From Miltoncostaea oceani (GTDB lineage: Bacteria > Actinomycetota > Thermoleophilia > Miltoncostaeales > Miltoncostaeaceae): a stretch of 64,000 nucleotides of DNA. Location: the NCBI RefSeq assembly GCF_018141545.1, contig NZ_CP064356.1, positions 558,001 through 622,000 on the forward strand, in the 5' to 3' direction. The stretch's first letter is position 1; each line of letters begins with the position of its first letter. Positions 52,753 through 60,428 of the stretch are shown here, in pieces. A program made the position numbers and the translations under genes. The notes beneath the pieces were generated by a model that made no database searches, was not told the origin of the DNA, and was given only the letters and a program-made list of their open reading frames with translations.

Positions 52753-53483
52753 GCGGCTCCATCGAGCGCCCCGACCATCTGCCGAACCTGCGCCCCGGCC
52801 GCCGGCCCCCGCCGCCGAGCTGGCTTCCGCGCCAGCGCCGCGGCACCACGCCGCAGATGATCGGGCGCTACCCCGACTTCGACGTCCTGGAGCAGGCCGG
52901 GGCCTGGGACGCGGTCACCCGGCGGGAGGTGCTCTCGCGCCTGGAGGAGGCCGGCCCCCTGCGCTTCTTCGCCGTCGAGGAGGAGCCCGCTCTGCGGGCC
53001 TTCTGCGACATGGCGCTCGCGCAGGACGCCGAGCCGCGGGTCCCGGTGGCCGCGATGGTCGACGCCAAGCTCGCCGCGGGCCGCCTCGACGGATTCCAGT
53101 ACGCGGGCCTGCCCGACGACCGCGAGACCTGGCGACGCGTCCTCGCGGGCCTCGACCAGGCCGCGCACCGGCACGGCGTCGAGGGGTATGCGGCGTGCGA
53201 CCCCGACCGGCGCTGGCGGATCATGGGCAGGCTGGAGGACGGGACGCTCGCGGCGGACGCCCTGGCCGGGATGGACGTCGCGCGCGCGTGGGCGGTCTGC
53301 ATGCGCATGGCGCTCGCCGCCTTCTACTCGCACCCGTGGGCGTGGAGCGAGATCGGCTTCGGCGGTCCCGCGTACCCGCGCGGGTTCATGCGCACCGGAC
53401 CGCTCGCCACGCGGGAGCCGTTCGAGCGGCCGGGCGCCGTCGATGTCGACCCGGCCGGCGACAGCGGTCCGGACGGCGCCTGA
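52749..53483 (+). CDS. Gluconate 2-dehydrogenase subunit 3-like protein
   Basis: 244 aa, ATG 52749 (GGAGGG upstream). GTTPQMIGRYPDFDVLEQAG, EEPALRAFCDMALAQDAEPRVPVAAMVDAKLAAGRLDGFQYAGLPDD, and SHPWAWSEIGFGGPAYPRGF are the conserved parts of the small (gamma) subunit of membrane-bound gluconate/sorbitol-type dehydrogenases. No clear Tat signal, unlike classic family members. The stop shares a base with the GMC start (TGATG), so the pair probably forms one complex. Confidence 0.85.
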   Translation: MSGSIERPDHLPNLRPGRRPPPPSWLPRQRRGTTPQMIGRYPDFDVLEQAGAWDAVTRREVLSRLEEAGPLRFFAVEEEPALRAFCDMALAQDAEPRVPVAAMVDAKLAAGRLDGFQYAGLPDDRETWRRVLAGLDQAAHRHGVEGYAACDPDRRWRIMGRLEDGTLAADALAGMDVARAWAVCMRMALAAFYSHPWAWSEIGFGGPAYPRGFMRTGPLATREPFERPGAVDVDPAGDSGPDGA

Positions 53484-55162
53484 TGCGGCTGCTCACGGGA
53501 TCGCGCGGCCCGCGCGCGAACGACTCGCGGTACCTGCTCGACGTCCATCGCCGGGGCCTGCCCGGTCGCGACGCGATGCGGAGCCACCGGGACGACGACG
53601 AGGTCGACCTCTGCATCGTGGGGGCGGGGGCGGGGGGCTCGGTGCTGGCGCAGCGCCTGGCCCGGCGCGGCTGGCGCATCGTGGTCATCGAGGCCGGGCC
53701 CTTCTGGGATCCCGACGAGGACTGGGTGAGCGACGAGGCCGGCTCGCACGAGCTCTACTGGACCCAGAAGCGGATCATCGGCGGCCGCGATCCGGTCGAG
53801 CTGGGCAAGAACAACTCCGGCCGCGGCGTCGGCGGATCGATGGTCCACTACGCCGGCTACACGCCGCGCTTCCACCCCTCGGACTTCGCCACCCGCACCA
53901 TCGACGGGGTCGGCGCCGACTGGCCGATCGCGTACGAGGACCTCAGGCCCCACTACGAGGAGCTGGAGCGGGAGCTTCCGGTCGCCGGCCAGGACTGGCC
54001 CTGGGGCGACCCGCACTCCTATCCCTTCTCGCCCCATCCGGTCGGCGGCGCCGCCGCCGCGCTCTGGAAGGGGGCGATCGAGCAGGGCGTCGAGATGCGG
54101 GTCGGGCCGGTCGGGATCGTCAACGGGACCTTCGGCAACCGCCCGCACTGCATCTACCGCGGCTACTGCCTCCAGGGCTGCAAGGTCAACGCCAAGGCGA
54201 GCCCGTTCGTCACCCATCTGCCCGACGCCCTCGCCCACGGGGTGGAGGTGCGCGCGCGCTGCATGGCGGCGCGCGTCGAGATCGACGCGCGAGGGCGCGC
54301 GATCGGGGTGACCTACCTGCGCGAGGGTGATCGCAGCGAGCGCCTGCAGCGCGCCCGGCTGGTGGCGATCGCCGGCTACTCCATCGAGACGCCCCGACTC
54401 CTGCTCAACTCGGTCTCCGCACGCCATCCGCACGGTCTGGGCAACGCCCACGACCAGGTGGGCAGATACGTGATGGTCCAGGGGGCGACCCAGACCGCGG
54501 GGCGGTTCCCCGACGAGATGCGGATGTACAAGGCGCCCCCGCCGGAGGTCTCCTCGGAGCAGTTCTACGAGACCGACGAGCGGCGCGGGTTCGCGCGGGG
54601 CTTCTCGATCCAGACCGTCTCGCCGCTGCCGATCGGGTGGGCCGAGCACGTCCTGGCCGACGGCCACCGCGGCCGGGCCCTGCGCGAGTACATGCGCGAC
54701 TACAACCACTGGGCGACCATCGGGGTGCTCAACGAGTTGCTCCCGAGCCCCGACAACCGGGTCACGCTGGCGGACGAGAAGGATGCGCTGGGGATCCCGA
54801 TCGCCCGCTTCGACCACTCCCTCGGCGACAACGACCGCGCGAGCATCGAGTACTCGACCCGCGTCATCCGGGGCATCGTCGATGCCGCCGGCGCGCAGGA
54901 CGTGCTCACGATCCGCCGCTACGCCCACCTGATCGGCGGCTGCCGCATGGGCGCGTCGCCCGAGGAGAGCGTCATCGACTCCGACCACCGTGTGTGGGGG
55001 GTGCCCAACCTCCTCGTCGCCGACGGGAGCGCGTGCCCGACCCAGGGGGCCGCGAACCCGGCGCTGACGATCATGGCGCTCTCCTCGCGGCTGGCCGAAC
55101 GGCTCGCGGGGGGCGCTCCGGACGCCGGCCGGAGTGCGACGGCCTCGGCGCGGGCGGCGTGA
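53483..55162 (+). CDS. GMC-type FAD oxidoreductase (gluconate/sugar dehydrogenase large-subunit-like)
   Basis: 559 aa, ATG 53483. FAD-binding start VDLCIVGAGAGGSVLAQRLARRGWRIVVIEAGPFW, GGSMVHYAGYTPRFHPSDF, a Cys-rich YRGYCLQGCKVNAKAS, IAGYSIETPRLLLNS, HLIGGCRMG and the C-terminal signature LLVADGSACPTQGAANPALTIMALSSRLAERL. The active-site His of GMC enzymes should be the His of RYAHLIGG. With the subunit-3 partner it should oxidise a sugar or sugar acid; the usual third subunit, a tri-heme cytochrome c, is absent and a cytochrome b561/Mo protein follows instead. Confidence 0.9.
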   Translation: MRLLTGSRGPRANDSRYLLDVHRRGLPGRDAMRSHRDDDEVDLCIVGAGAGGSVLAQRLARRGWRIVVIEAGPFWDPDEDWVSDEAGSHELYWTQKRIIGGRDPVELGKNNSGRGVGGSMVHYAGYTPRFHPSDFATRTIDGVGADWPIAYEDLRPHYEELERELPVAGQDWPWGDPHSYPFSPHPVGGAAAALWKGAIEQGVEMRVGPVGIVNGTFGNRPHCIYRGYCLQGCKVNAKASPFVTHLPDALAHGVEVRARCMAARVEIDARGRAIGVTYLREGDRSERLQRARLVAIAGYSIETPRLLLNSVSARHPHGLGNAHDQVGRYVMVQGATQTAGRFPDEMRMYKAPPPEVSSEQFYETDERRGFARGFSIQTVSPLPIGWAEHVLADGHRGRALREYMRDYNHWATIGVLNELLPSPDNRVTLADEKDALGIPIARFDHSLGDNDRASIEYSTRVIRGIVDAAGAQDVLTIRRYAHLIGGCRMGASPEESVIDSDHRVWGVPNLLVADGSACPTQGAANPALTIMALSSRLAERLAGGAPDAGRSATASARAA

Positions 55163-56658
55163 GCGGGATGCCGGCCTTCTTCCCGCTCTGGGTCGTGCTG
55201 ACCCACTTCCTCAACATCCTCTTCCTGCTGCTGCTCGCCCGCAGCGGCGTCGAGGTGCTCTCAGCCCTGCCCAAGCTCTACTGGAACGACGACTGCCATC
55301 CGGGACGGGAGTGGTTGCGCTTCTCCCGCCGCGTGTTCTCCGCCGATTCGCGCCGGCTCTGGAGCTCGCTCGAGGAGGAGGAGTCCTGGTCGCCCGTCGT
55401 GGCCCTGCCCGGTCGCAGGAACCTCGGCCTCGGGCGCCACTGGCACTTCATGACGGTCCAGTTCTGGATCCTCACCGGCGTCGTCTACGTCGCGATGATC
55501 GTCGTCACCGGCTACTGGCGCTACGTGGTGCCGACCGATTGGGCGATCGTGCCCGACGCGCTGCGCGCGGTGGGCGACTACCTCCGGTTCCGCCTGCCCC
55601 CACCCATCGCCGGCGAGCCGTTCGAGCCCGCCCAGAAACTCACCTACTTCCTCGTGATCTTCGTGCTGGCCCCGCTCCAGATCGCGACGGGCGCGGCGAT
55701 GTCGCCGTCCGTGCTCGCCCGCTTCCCCCGCTACGGGCGGCTGTTCGGGGGCACGCAGGGCGCGCGGAGCCTCCACTTCCTCGGCCTCGTGGCGTTCGCC
55801 GCCTTCACGCTCGTCCACACGGCCCTCGTGGTCATCCACGGGCTCCCGTCCGAGCTCGCGAAGATCACCCTCGGCGACGCAGATGGCAACCACGGCGTCG
55901 CGATCGCCGTGGCGGCCGCGGGGCTCGCGGCGGTCCTCGCCGTGCAGGTGATCGCGACCCGCGCCTCCCTGGCGCAGCCGCGGCGGGTGCAGCGGGCGCT
56001 CGGAGCGCTGGTCGACCCGCTCCAGCGGGCGATCACGCGCACCTCCACCTCGCGCCAGCGGTTCTCGCCGCGAGACGTGTCGCCCTACCACCGTGTCAAC
56101 GGCTTCCCCCCTCCCGATGAGGGGTACGAGCGGCTCGCCGCCGGCGGGTTCGCCGACTACCGGCTGACGGTGGGCGGTCTCGTCGACCACCCGCTCGTCC
56201 TGTCCCTCTCCGATCTGCGCGCGTTCGGAGTCGATGCCCAGATCACCACGCACCACTGCATCCAGGGCTGGACGGCGACCGCGCAGTGGGCGGGCGTGCC
56301 GCTCGCGCGCGTGCTCGAGCGGGCCGCACCCCGGGCCTCCGCCCGCCACGTCGTCTTCTACGCGTTCGACGACAAGGGGCTCACCGAGGGTGAGGGGCGC
56401 TACGGGCACTTCTACGGCACCCTCCCGCTCGCGCGTGCGGGTGACCCCCAGACGATCCTCGCCCTGGAGATGAACGGGGCGCCGCTGCCGATCCAGCACG
56501 GGGCTCCGGTGCGGCTGCGCGTCGAGACCCAGCTCGGCTTCAAGATGGTCAAGTGGATCTCGGCCATCGAGCTGGTGGACGACTACCGCTCGATCGGCAT
56601 GGGCCAGGGCGGGTGGCGCGAGGACCAGATGTACTACTCGACGTCCGCCGGGATCTGA
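55159..56658 (+). CDS. Fusion of cytochrome b561-type membrane domain and sulfite-oxidase-like Mo domain
   Basis: 499 aa, GTG 55159 (overlap GTGA; ATG 55168 also possible). Residues 1-290: five or six membrane helices with likely heme His in GRHWHFMTVQFWILTGVVYV, SLHFLGLVAFAAFTLVHTALVVIHG, as in Ni/Fe-hydrogenase/thiosulfate-reductase b-type cytochromes. Residues 310-499: SUOX/MsrP domain, DYRLTVGGLVDHPLVLSLSDL, the presumed Mo-ligating Cys in HHCIQGWTATAQWAGVPL, VVFYAFDDKGLTEG, LALEMNGAPLPIQHGAPVRL, LGFKMVKWISAIELVDDY. It could pass electrons between the quinone pool and the Mo site, or serve the GMC complex. Confidence 0.85.
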   Translation: MSGMPAFFPLWVVLTHFLNILFLLLLARSGVEVLSALPKLYWNDDCHPGREWLRFSRRVFSADSRRLWSSLEEEESWSPVVALPGRRNLGLGRHWHFMTVQFWILTGVVYVAMIVVTGYWRYVVPTDWAIVPDALRAVGDYLRFRLPPPIAGEPFEPAQKLTYFLVIFVLAPLQIATGAAMSPSVLARFPRYGRLFGGTQGARSLHFLGLVAFAAFTLVHTALVVIHGLPSELAKITLGDADGNHGVAIAVAAAGLAAVLAVQVIATRASLAQPRRVQRALGALVDPLQRAITRTSTSRQRFSPRDVSPYHRVNGFPPPDEGYERLAAGGFADYRLTVGGLVDHPLVLSLSDLRAFGVDAQITTHHCIQGWTATAQWAGVPLARVLERAAPRASARHVVFYAFDDKGLTEGEGRYGHFYGTLPLARAGDPQTILALEMNGAPLPIQHGAPVRLRVETQLGFKMVKWISAIELVDDYRSIGMGQGGWREDQMYYSTSAGI

Positions 56659-56660
56659 CG

Positions 56661-58436
56661 GTGGACGTGCTCGAGGCCGCTCCCGGCGACGCGTCGCAGG
56701 CGCCGCACGTCCTGCGCGAGTACGCACTGATCGCCGACGGTGAGCGGGGCGCGCTCGTCGGCCCGCGGGGAGACATCTGCTGGATGTGCGCCCCGCGATG
56801 GCACTCCGACGGCGTCTTCAACGCGTTGATCGGCGGTGAGGGGAGCTTCGCCGTCTCTCCCGTCGAACGATGCGTCTGGGGCGGGCACTACGAGGAGGGC
56901 ACGCTGATCTGGCGGGGGCGCTGGGTCACCGACTCGGGGGTCGTCGAATGCCGCGACGCGCTGGCGCGGCCTGCAGCGCGGGGCGTGGCGGTTCTCCTGC
57001 GGCGGGTGATCGCCCGGGAGGGCGACGCCAGGATGCGGATCATGCTCGACGCGTCGGCGGGCTTCGGGCGGCACGCGATGACGGACCTGGCGCTCGAGGA
57101 CGGGGTCTGGCGCGGCCGCTCGGGCCCTCTGCACCTCCGCCTCCAGGGCGCCGAGCGCGCACACACGACGGCGTCCCCCGCGGGGCGGCACGCCGTGGCC
57201 TTCGACCTGGTGGTGGCGGCGGGCGCGACGCACGACGTTGTGCTGGAGATCGCGGTGGATCCGTTGGCGGGCGACGCTCCGCGCCCGCAGGCGCTGTGGG
57301 CGGCGACACAGGCGGCATGGTCCGCGGATGTCCCCCGCCTTCCCGAGGCGATCGGCGAGCGTGACGCGCGCCACGCGTGCGCCGTGCTGCACGGGTTGAC
57401 GAGCGCGGACGGCGGGATGGTCGCGGCCGCGACGCTCGGTCTGCCCGAGCGCGCCCGGCAGGGGCGCAACTACGACTATCGCTACGCGTGGATCCGCGAC
57501 CAGTGCTACGCGGGGCTCGCCGCCGCCGCCGCGGCCGGCCGGGACCCGCTGCTCGACAGCGCGGTGCACTTCGTGTCCGAGCGCCTGCTGGCCGACGGGC
57601 CGGGGCTGAAGCCGGCGTACACCGTCGACGGGAAGCCCGTCCCGGACGAGCGTGAGCTGCCCCTTCCGGGATATCCCGGCGGCACGGCCATCACCGGCAA
57701 CTGGGTCAACGGGCAGTTCCAGCTGGACGCCTTCGGCGAGGCCCTGCTCCTGCTCGGAGCGGCCGCGCGCCGCGGACGCCTCGATGCCGACGGCCACCGG
57801 GCCCTCGTGACCGCGGCCGATGCCGTGCGGAGGAGGTGGCGCGAGCCCGACGCCGGGATCTGGGAGATCGAGCCGCGCGACTGGGCCCACAGCCGGCTCA
57901 TCTGCGCGGCGGGGTTGACCGCGGCGGCGGAGGCCGACCCTGGCGCCGCGGCCGTTTGGACCGACCTGGCCGGCACGATCGTCGCCGACACGGCCCGTCA
58001 CTCGCTGCACGGCTCGGGGCGGTGGCAACGTGCGCCCGACGATCCGCGCGTGGACGCGTCGCTGCTGCTGCCGGTGATCCGCGGCGCGCTCGCCGCCGAC
58101 GACCCGCGGAGCACGGCGACGCTGCGCGCCGTGCGCGCGGATCTCTCCGAGGACGGCTACGTCTACCGCTTCCGGCCCGACGAGCGCCCACTCGGCGAGG
58201 CCGAGGGCGCCTTCCTGCTCTGCGGCTTCGTCACCGCGCTGGCTGAGCACGACGCCGGCGACCGCGTCCGGGCCCTGCGCCGCTTCGAGCGCACCCGGGC
58301 CGCCTGCGGACCGCCCGGGCTCTACTCCGAGGAGTGGGACGTCGCCCAGCGGCAGATGCGCGGCAACCTCCCACAGGCCTTCGTCCATGCACTGCTCCTC
58401 GAGTGTGCGGTGCGTCTCGGAGGGCCGCCCGGCTAG
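56661..58436 (+). CDS. Glycoside hydrolase family 15 protein
   Basis: 591 aa, GTG 56661, 2 bp after the Mo/cytochrome gene. Beta domain: VLREYALIADGERGALVGPRGDICWMCAPRWHS. (alpha/alpha)6 barrel: QGRNYDYRYAWIRDQCYAG, acid Glu in WREPDAGIWEIEPRDWAHS, base Glu in GLYSEEWDVAQRQMRGNLPQAF. No signal peptide. It is distantly related to the GH15 gene at 10012. Its presence at the end of a redox operon suggests that glucose from an internal glucan or trehalose feeds the dehydrogenase enzymes. Confidence 0.9.
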   Translation: MDVLEAAPGDASQAPHVLREYALIADGERGALVGPRGDICWMCAPRWHSDGVFNALIGGEGSFAVSPVERCVWGGHYEEGTLIWRGRWVTDSGVVECRDALARPAARGVAVLLRRVIAREGDARMRIMLDASAGFGRHAMTDLALEDGVWRGRSGPLHLRLQGAERAHTTASPAGRHAVAFDLVVAAGATHDVVLEIAVDPLAGDAPRPQALWAATQAAWSADVPRLPEAIGERDARHACAVLHGLTSADGGMVAAATLGLPERARQGRNYDYRYAWIRDQCYAGLAAAAAAGRDPLLDSAVHFVSERLLADGPGLKPAYTVDGKPVPDERELPLPGYPGGTAITGNWVNGQFQLDAFGEALLLLGAAARRGRLDADGHRALVTAADAVRRRWREPDAGIWEIEPRDWAHSRLICAAGLTAAAEADPGAAAVWTDLAGTIVADTARHSLHGSGRWQRAPDDPRVDASLLLPVIRGALAADDPRSTATLRAVRADLSEDGYVYRFRPDERPLGEAEGAFLLCGFVTALAEHDAGDRVRALRRFERTRAACGPPGLYSEEWDVAQRQMRGNLPQAFVHALLLECAVRLGGPPG

Positions 58437-58443
58437 GGGCCGT

Positions 58444-58680
58444 TCAGTCGGCCGAGCGCAGCGTCGCGGTCCGTGCCGCGACCTCCTCGAGGTGCTCCAC
58501 CACCGGCCGACCCGCGAGCGACGAGCGGCGACGTGTGTGGCGTGCGACCTCATCGTCGTCCGCTCCGGGTCCCCGTCCACCGAGGAGACGGGCACGCAGC
58601 GCGGTGATCGTCCGCGCGGCGTCGATCCTCGAGCGGAATTCGCGAGTCGGGTCGGGGTCGGCGGCCCGCCGGCTACCCAT
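58444..58680 (-). CDS. Small basic protein, function unknown
   Basis: 78 aa, ATG 58680, overlapping the upstream gene by 8 nt. Charged helix-rich sequence: DPTREFRSRIDAARTITALR, GADDDEVARHTRRRSSLAGR, VVEHLEEVAARTATLRSAD. No family recognised. Last gene of the minus-strand CLC/PRC/SDR cluster. Confidence 0.55.
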   Translation of the reverse strand: MGSRRAADPDPTREFRSRIDAARTITALRARLLGGRGPGADDDEVARHTRRRSSLAGRPVVEHLEEVAARTATLRSAD

Positions 58681-59017
58681 GCGACGTCGCCAGGCGGCGG
58701 GATCGGCGCCGTCCCGCGACCGCGAAGGCTGTGGCCACCCCCGCGTCGATGAGGGCGGGACGACGACGTTGCCGGTCGACGAGCGCCAGAGCCGCGGCCG
58801 AACACGCATGAACCAGGTCGACGGCCACGCCCCTGCGCGCCGCGCGTCGGGAGGGCATCCCTGCGAGCACGGCGGCCTGGAGCACATGGCGGGCCCCGAG
58901 CGCCCGAATCACGAGGCGACTCCGTGGATCGACCCGCGCGCCGAGCAGGCGGGCGCCTGCCTCCGGCCGGACGAGCAGGCCGAGGCCGACGGCCATCCGT
59001 CCCACGGTGAGGCTCAT
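58673..59017 (-). CDS. Small membrane-associated protein, function unknown
   Basis: 114 aa, ATG 59017 overlapping the SDR stop (ATGA). Segments LTVGRMAVGLGLLVRPEAGARLLG, SRLVIRALGARHVLQAAVLAG, RGVAVDLVHACSAAALALVD and ALIDAGVATAFAVAGRR suggest three or four short hydrophobic helices, similar in plan to small actinobacterial membrane proteins linked to SDR genes. No defined family. Confidence 0.6.
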   Translation of the reverse strand: MSLTVGRMAVGLGLLVRPEAGARLLGARVDPRSRLVIRALGARHVLQAAVLAGMPSRRAARRGVAVDLVHACSAAALALVDRQRRRPALIDAGVATAFAVAGRRRSRRLATSHG

Positions 59018-60057
59018 CCCCGCACGCGCCACGCGCCGGCGGCTGCCGTCGCGAGCGCCGCGACCCCCAGGAGCCCGTGGTGCTGCGAGGCCCACAGCTG
59101 GAGGCTGGCGGCGTGCGATCGTGCGTCGAACGGACCGTGAGCCCCGTGGTCGTGCCCGTCCGCTCCGTCCACGGGCTCCCAGAGGTTGGCGGGGGCGTCC
59201 GGCGGTCGCGGCTCGGACGTCTGCTGGGAGCGGAAGCCCGTGAGCGCCAGATAGCGATCGAGGAGCCCTGGCGCGATGGCGTTGGCCGCCAGGGTGCCGA
59301 GGGTGGTTCCCCCGACCCAGTACTCGCGGCGGCGCGGGTGGTCGGCGGCGTACGCCACGGCCCGCGCCGCGACCTCCGGCTGGTAGATCGGCGGCACCGG
59401 CCGGGCGAGGTGGGGGAGGCGCGACAGCACCCAGCGGAACTGGGGCGTGTTCAGGGCCGGCATCTGCACCATCGTCACGCGCACGCCGCTGCGCTCGTGC
59501 AGCAGCTCGCAGCGCAGGGCCTCGTTGAAGCCCTGGATCGCATGCTTCGCACCGCAGTACGCCGTCTGCAGCGGGATGCCGCGGTAGGCGAGGGCGGAGC
59601 CGACCTGCACGATCGCGCCGCGGTCGCGCTCGCGCATCCGGGCGAGCGCCGCGCGCGTGCCGTTCACGTAGCCGAGGTAGCTGACCTCGGTGACGCGCTG
59701 GTACTCGTCTGCCGTGATCTCCATGAACGGGGCGAACACCGAGGTGAAGGCGACGTTCACCCAGACGTCGATCGGGCCGAGTTCGCGCTCGACCCGGTCG
59801 GTGGCACGCTCGAGGCCCTCGGCGTCGGCCGTGTCGACGGAGATGGCCAGCGCGCGGCCGCCGGCCGCCTCGACGTCCGCGGCCGCTCCCGCGAGGCCAC
59901 GCGTCCCCCGGGCCAGCAGCGCGACACGATCGCCTCTCGCTCCGAAGAGGCGCGCGCTGGCGCGGCCGACACCACCGCTCGCCCCGGTGACGACGATCGT
60001 CCGTGGGCCCGCCGACGCCCGGGCGGGCCCACGGCGGCCCGCCCGGGTGCCGCTCAC
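59014..60057 (-). CDS. SDR oxidoreductase with C-terminal extension
   Basis: 347 aa, GTG 60057 overlapping the PRC-type gene stop (GTGA). Rossmann IVVTGASGGVGRASARLFGARGDRVALLARG, NVAFTSVFAPFMEI, catalytic Ser in IVQVGSALAYRGIPLQTAYCGAKHAIQGF (S..YCGAK), LNTPQFRWVLSRLP. The C-terminus has GYWVGG-like EYWVGGTTLGTLAANAIAPGLLDRYLA and a hydrophobic end (LLGVAALATAAAGAW), so it may associate with the membrane. Substrate unknown. Confidence 0.88.
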   Translation of the reverse strand: MSGTRAGRRGPARASAGPRTIVVTGASGGVGRASARLFGARGDRVALLARGTRGLAGAAADVEAAGGRALAISVDTADAEGLERATDRVERELGPIDVWVNVAFTSVFAPFMEITADEYQRVTEVSYLGYVNGTRAALARMRERDRGAIVQVGSALAYRGIPLQTAYCGAKHAIQGFNEALRCELLHERSGVRVTMVQMPALNTPQFRWVLSRLPHLARPVPPIYQPEVAARAVAYAADHPRRREYWVGGTTLGTLAANAIAPGLLDRYLALTGFRSQQTSEPRPPDAPANLWEPVDGADGHDHGAHGPFDARSHAASLQLWASQHHGLLGVAALATAAAGAWRVRG

Positions 60058-60428
60058 TTCTGGTCTGCGTGCAGGTAGGGCTCGCTCGTGCGGCCCTCCG
60101 GGGCGAAGAGCCCGTAGTGGCCGAGGAGGTCCGCCCACCACTCGTTGCTCATGTGCCAGCCGTCAGGGCTCTCGTCGGGCGGGGGCGGGGCGTCCACGAC
60201 CTGCTCCACGCCGATGCCCGGCGCGAGGAGGACCGTGTTGGTGGACGCCTCGACGGTCCCGATCATCTCCTCCGGGACGTAACCGGCCCGGTGCGGGTGC
60301 CCTGTGAGCTTGTGGATGCGGATCCCCCGCGGCCGGACGCCCTCGATCTCGCCGATCACCGCGGAGCCGTCGGCGCTGCGCACCTGGTAGCCCACGACCC
60401 CGATCCCCAGCTCGCGTTCCCGAGTCAT
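60054..60428 (-). CDS. PRC-barrel-like protein (as a separate gene)
   Basis: 124 aa from ATG 60428, GGAGG 6 nt upstream. GIGVVGYQVRSADGSAVIGEIEGVRPRGIRIHKLTGHPHRAGYVPEEMIGTVEASTNTVLLAPGIG has the strand pattern of PRC-barrel/DUF2171-type proteins; the C-terminus WHMSNEWWADLLGHYGLFAPEG is peculiar. It has its own operator-like site and ribosome-binding site, yet the CLC frame runs into it without a stop (see the CLC entry). Confidence 0.7.
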   Translation of the reverse strand: MTRERELGIGVVGYQVRSADGSAVIGEIEGVRPRGIRIHKLTGHPHRAGYVPEEMIGTVEASTNTVLLAPGIGVEQVVDAPPPPDESPDGWHMSNEWWADLLGHYGLFAPEGRTSEPYLHADQK

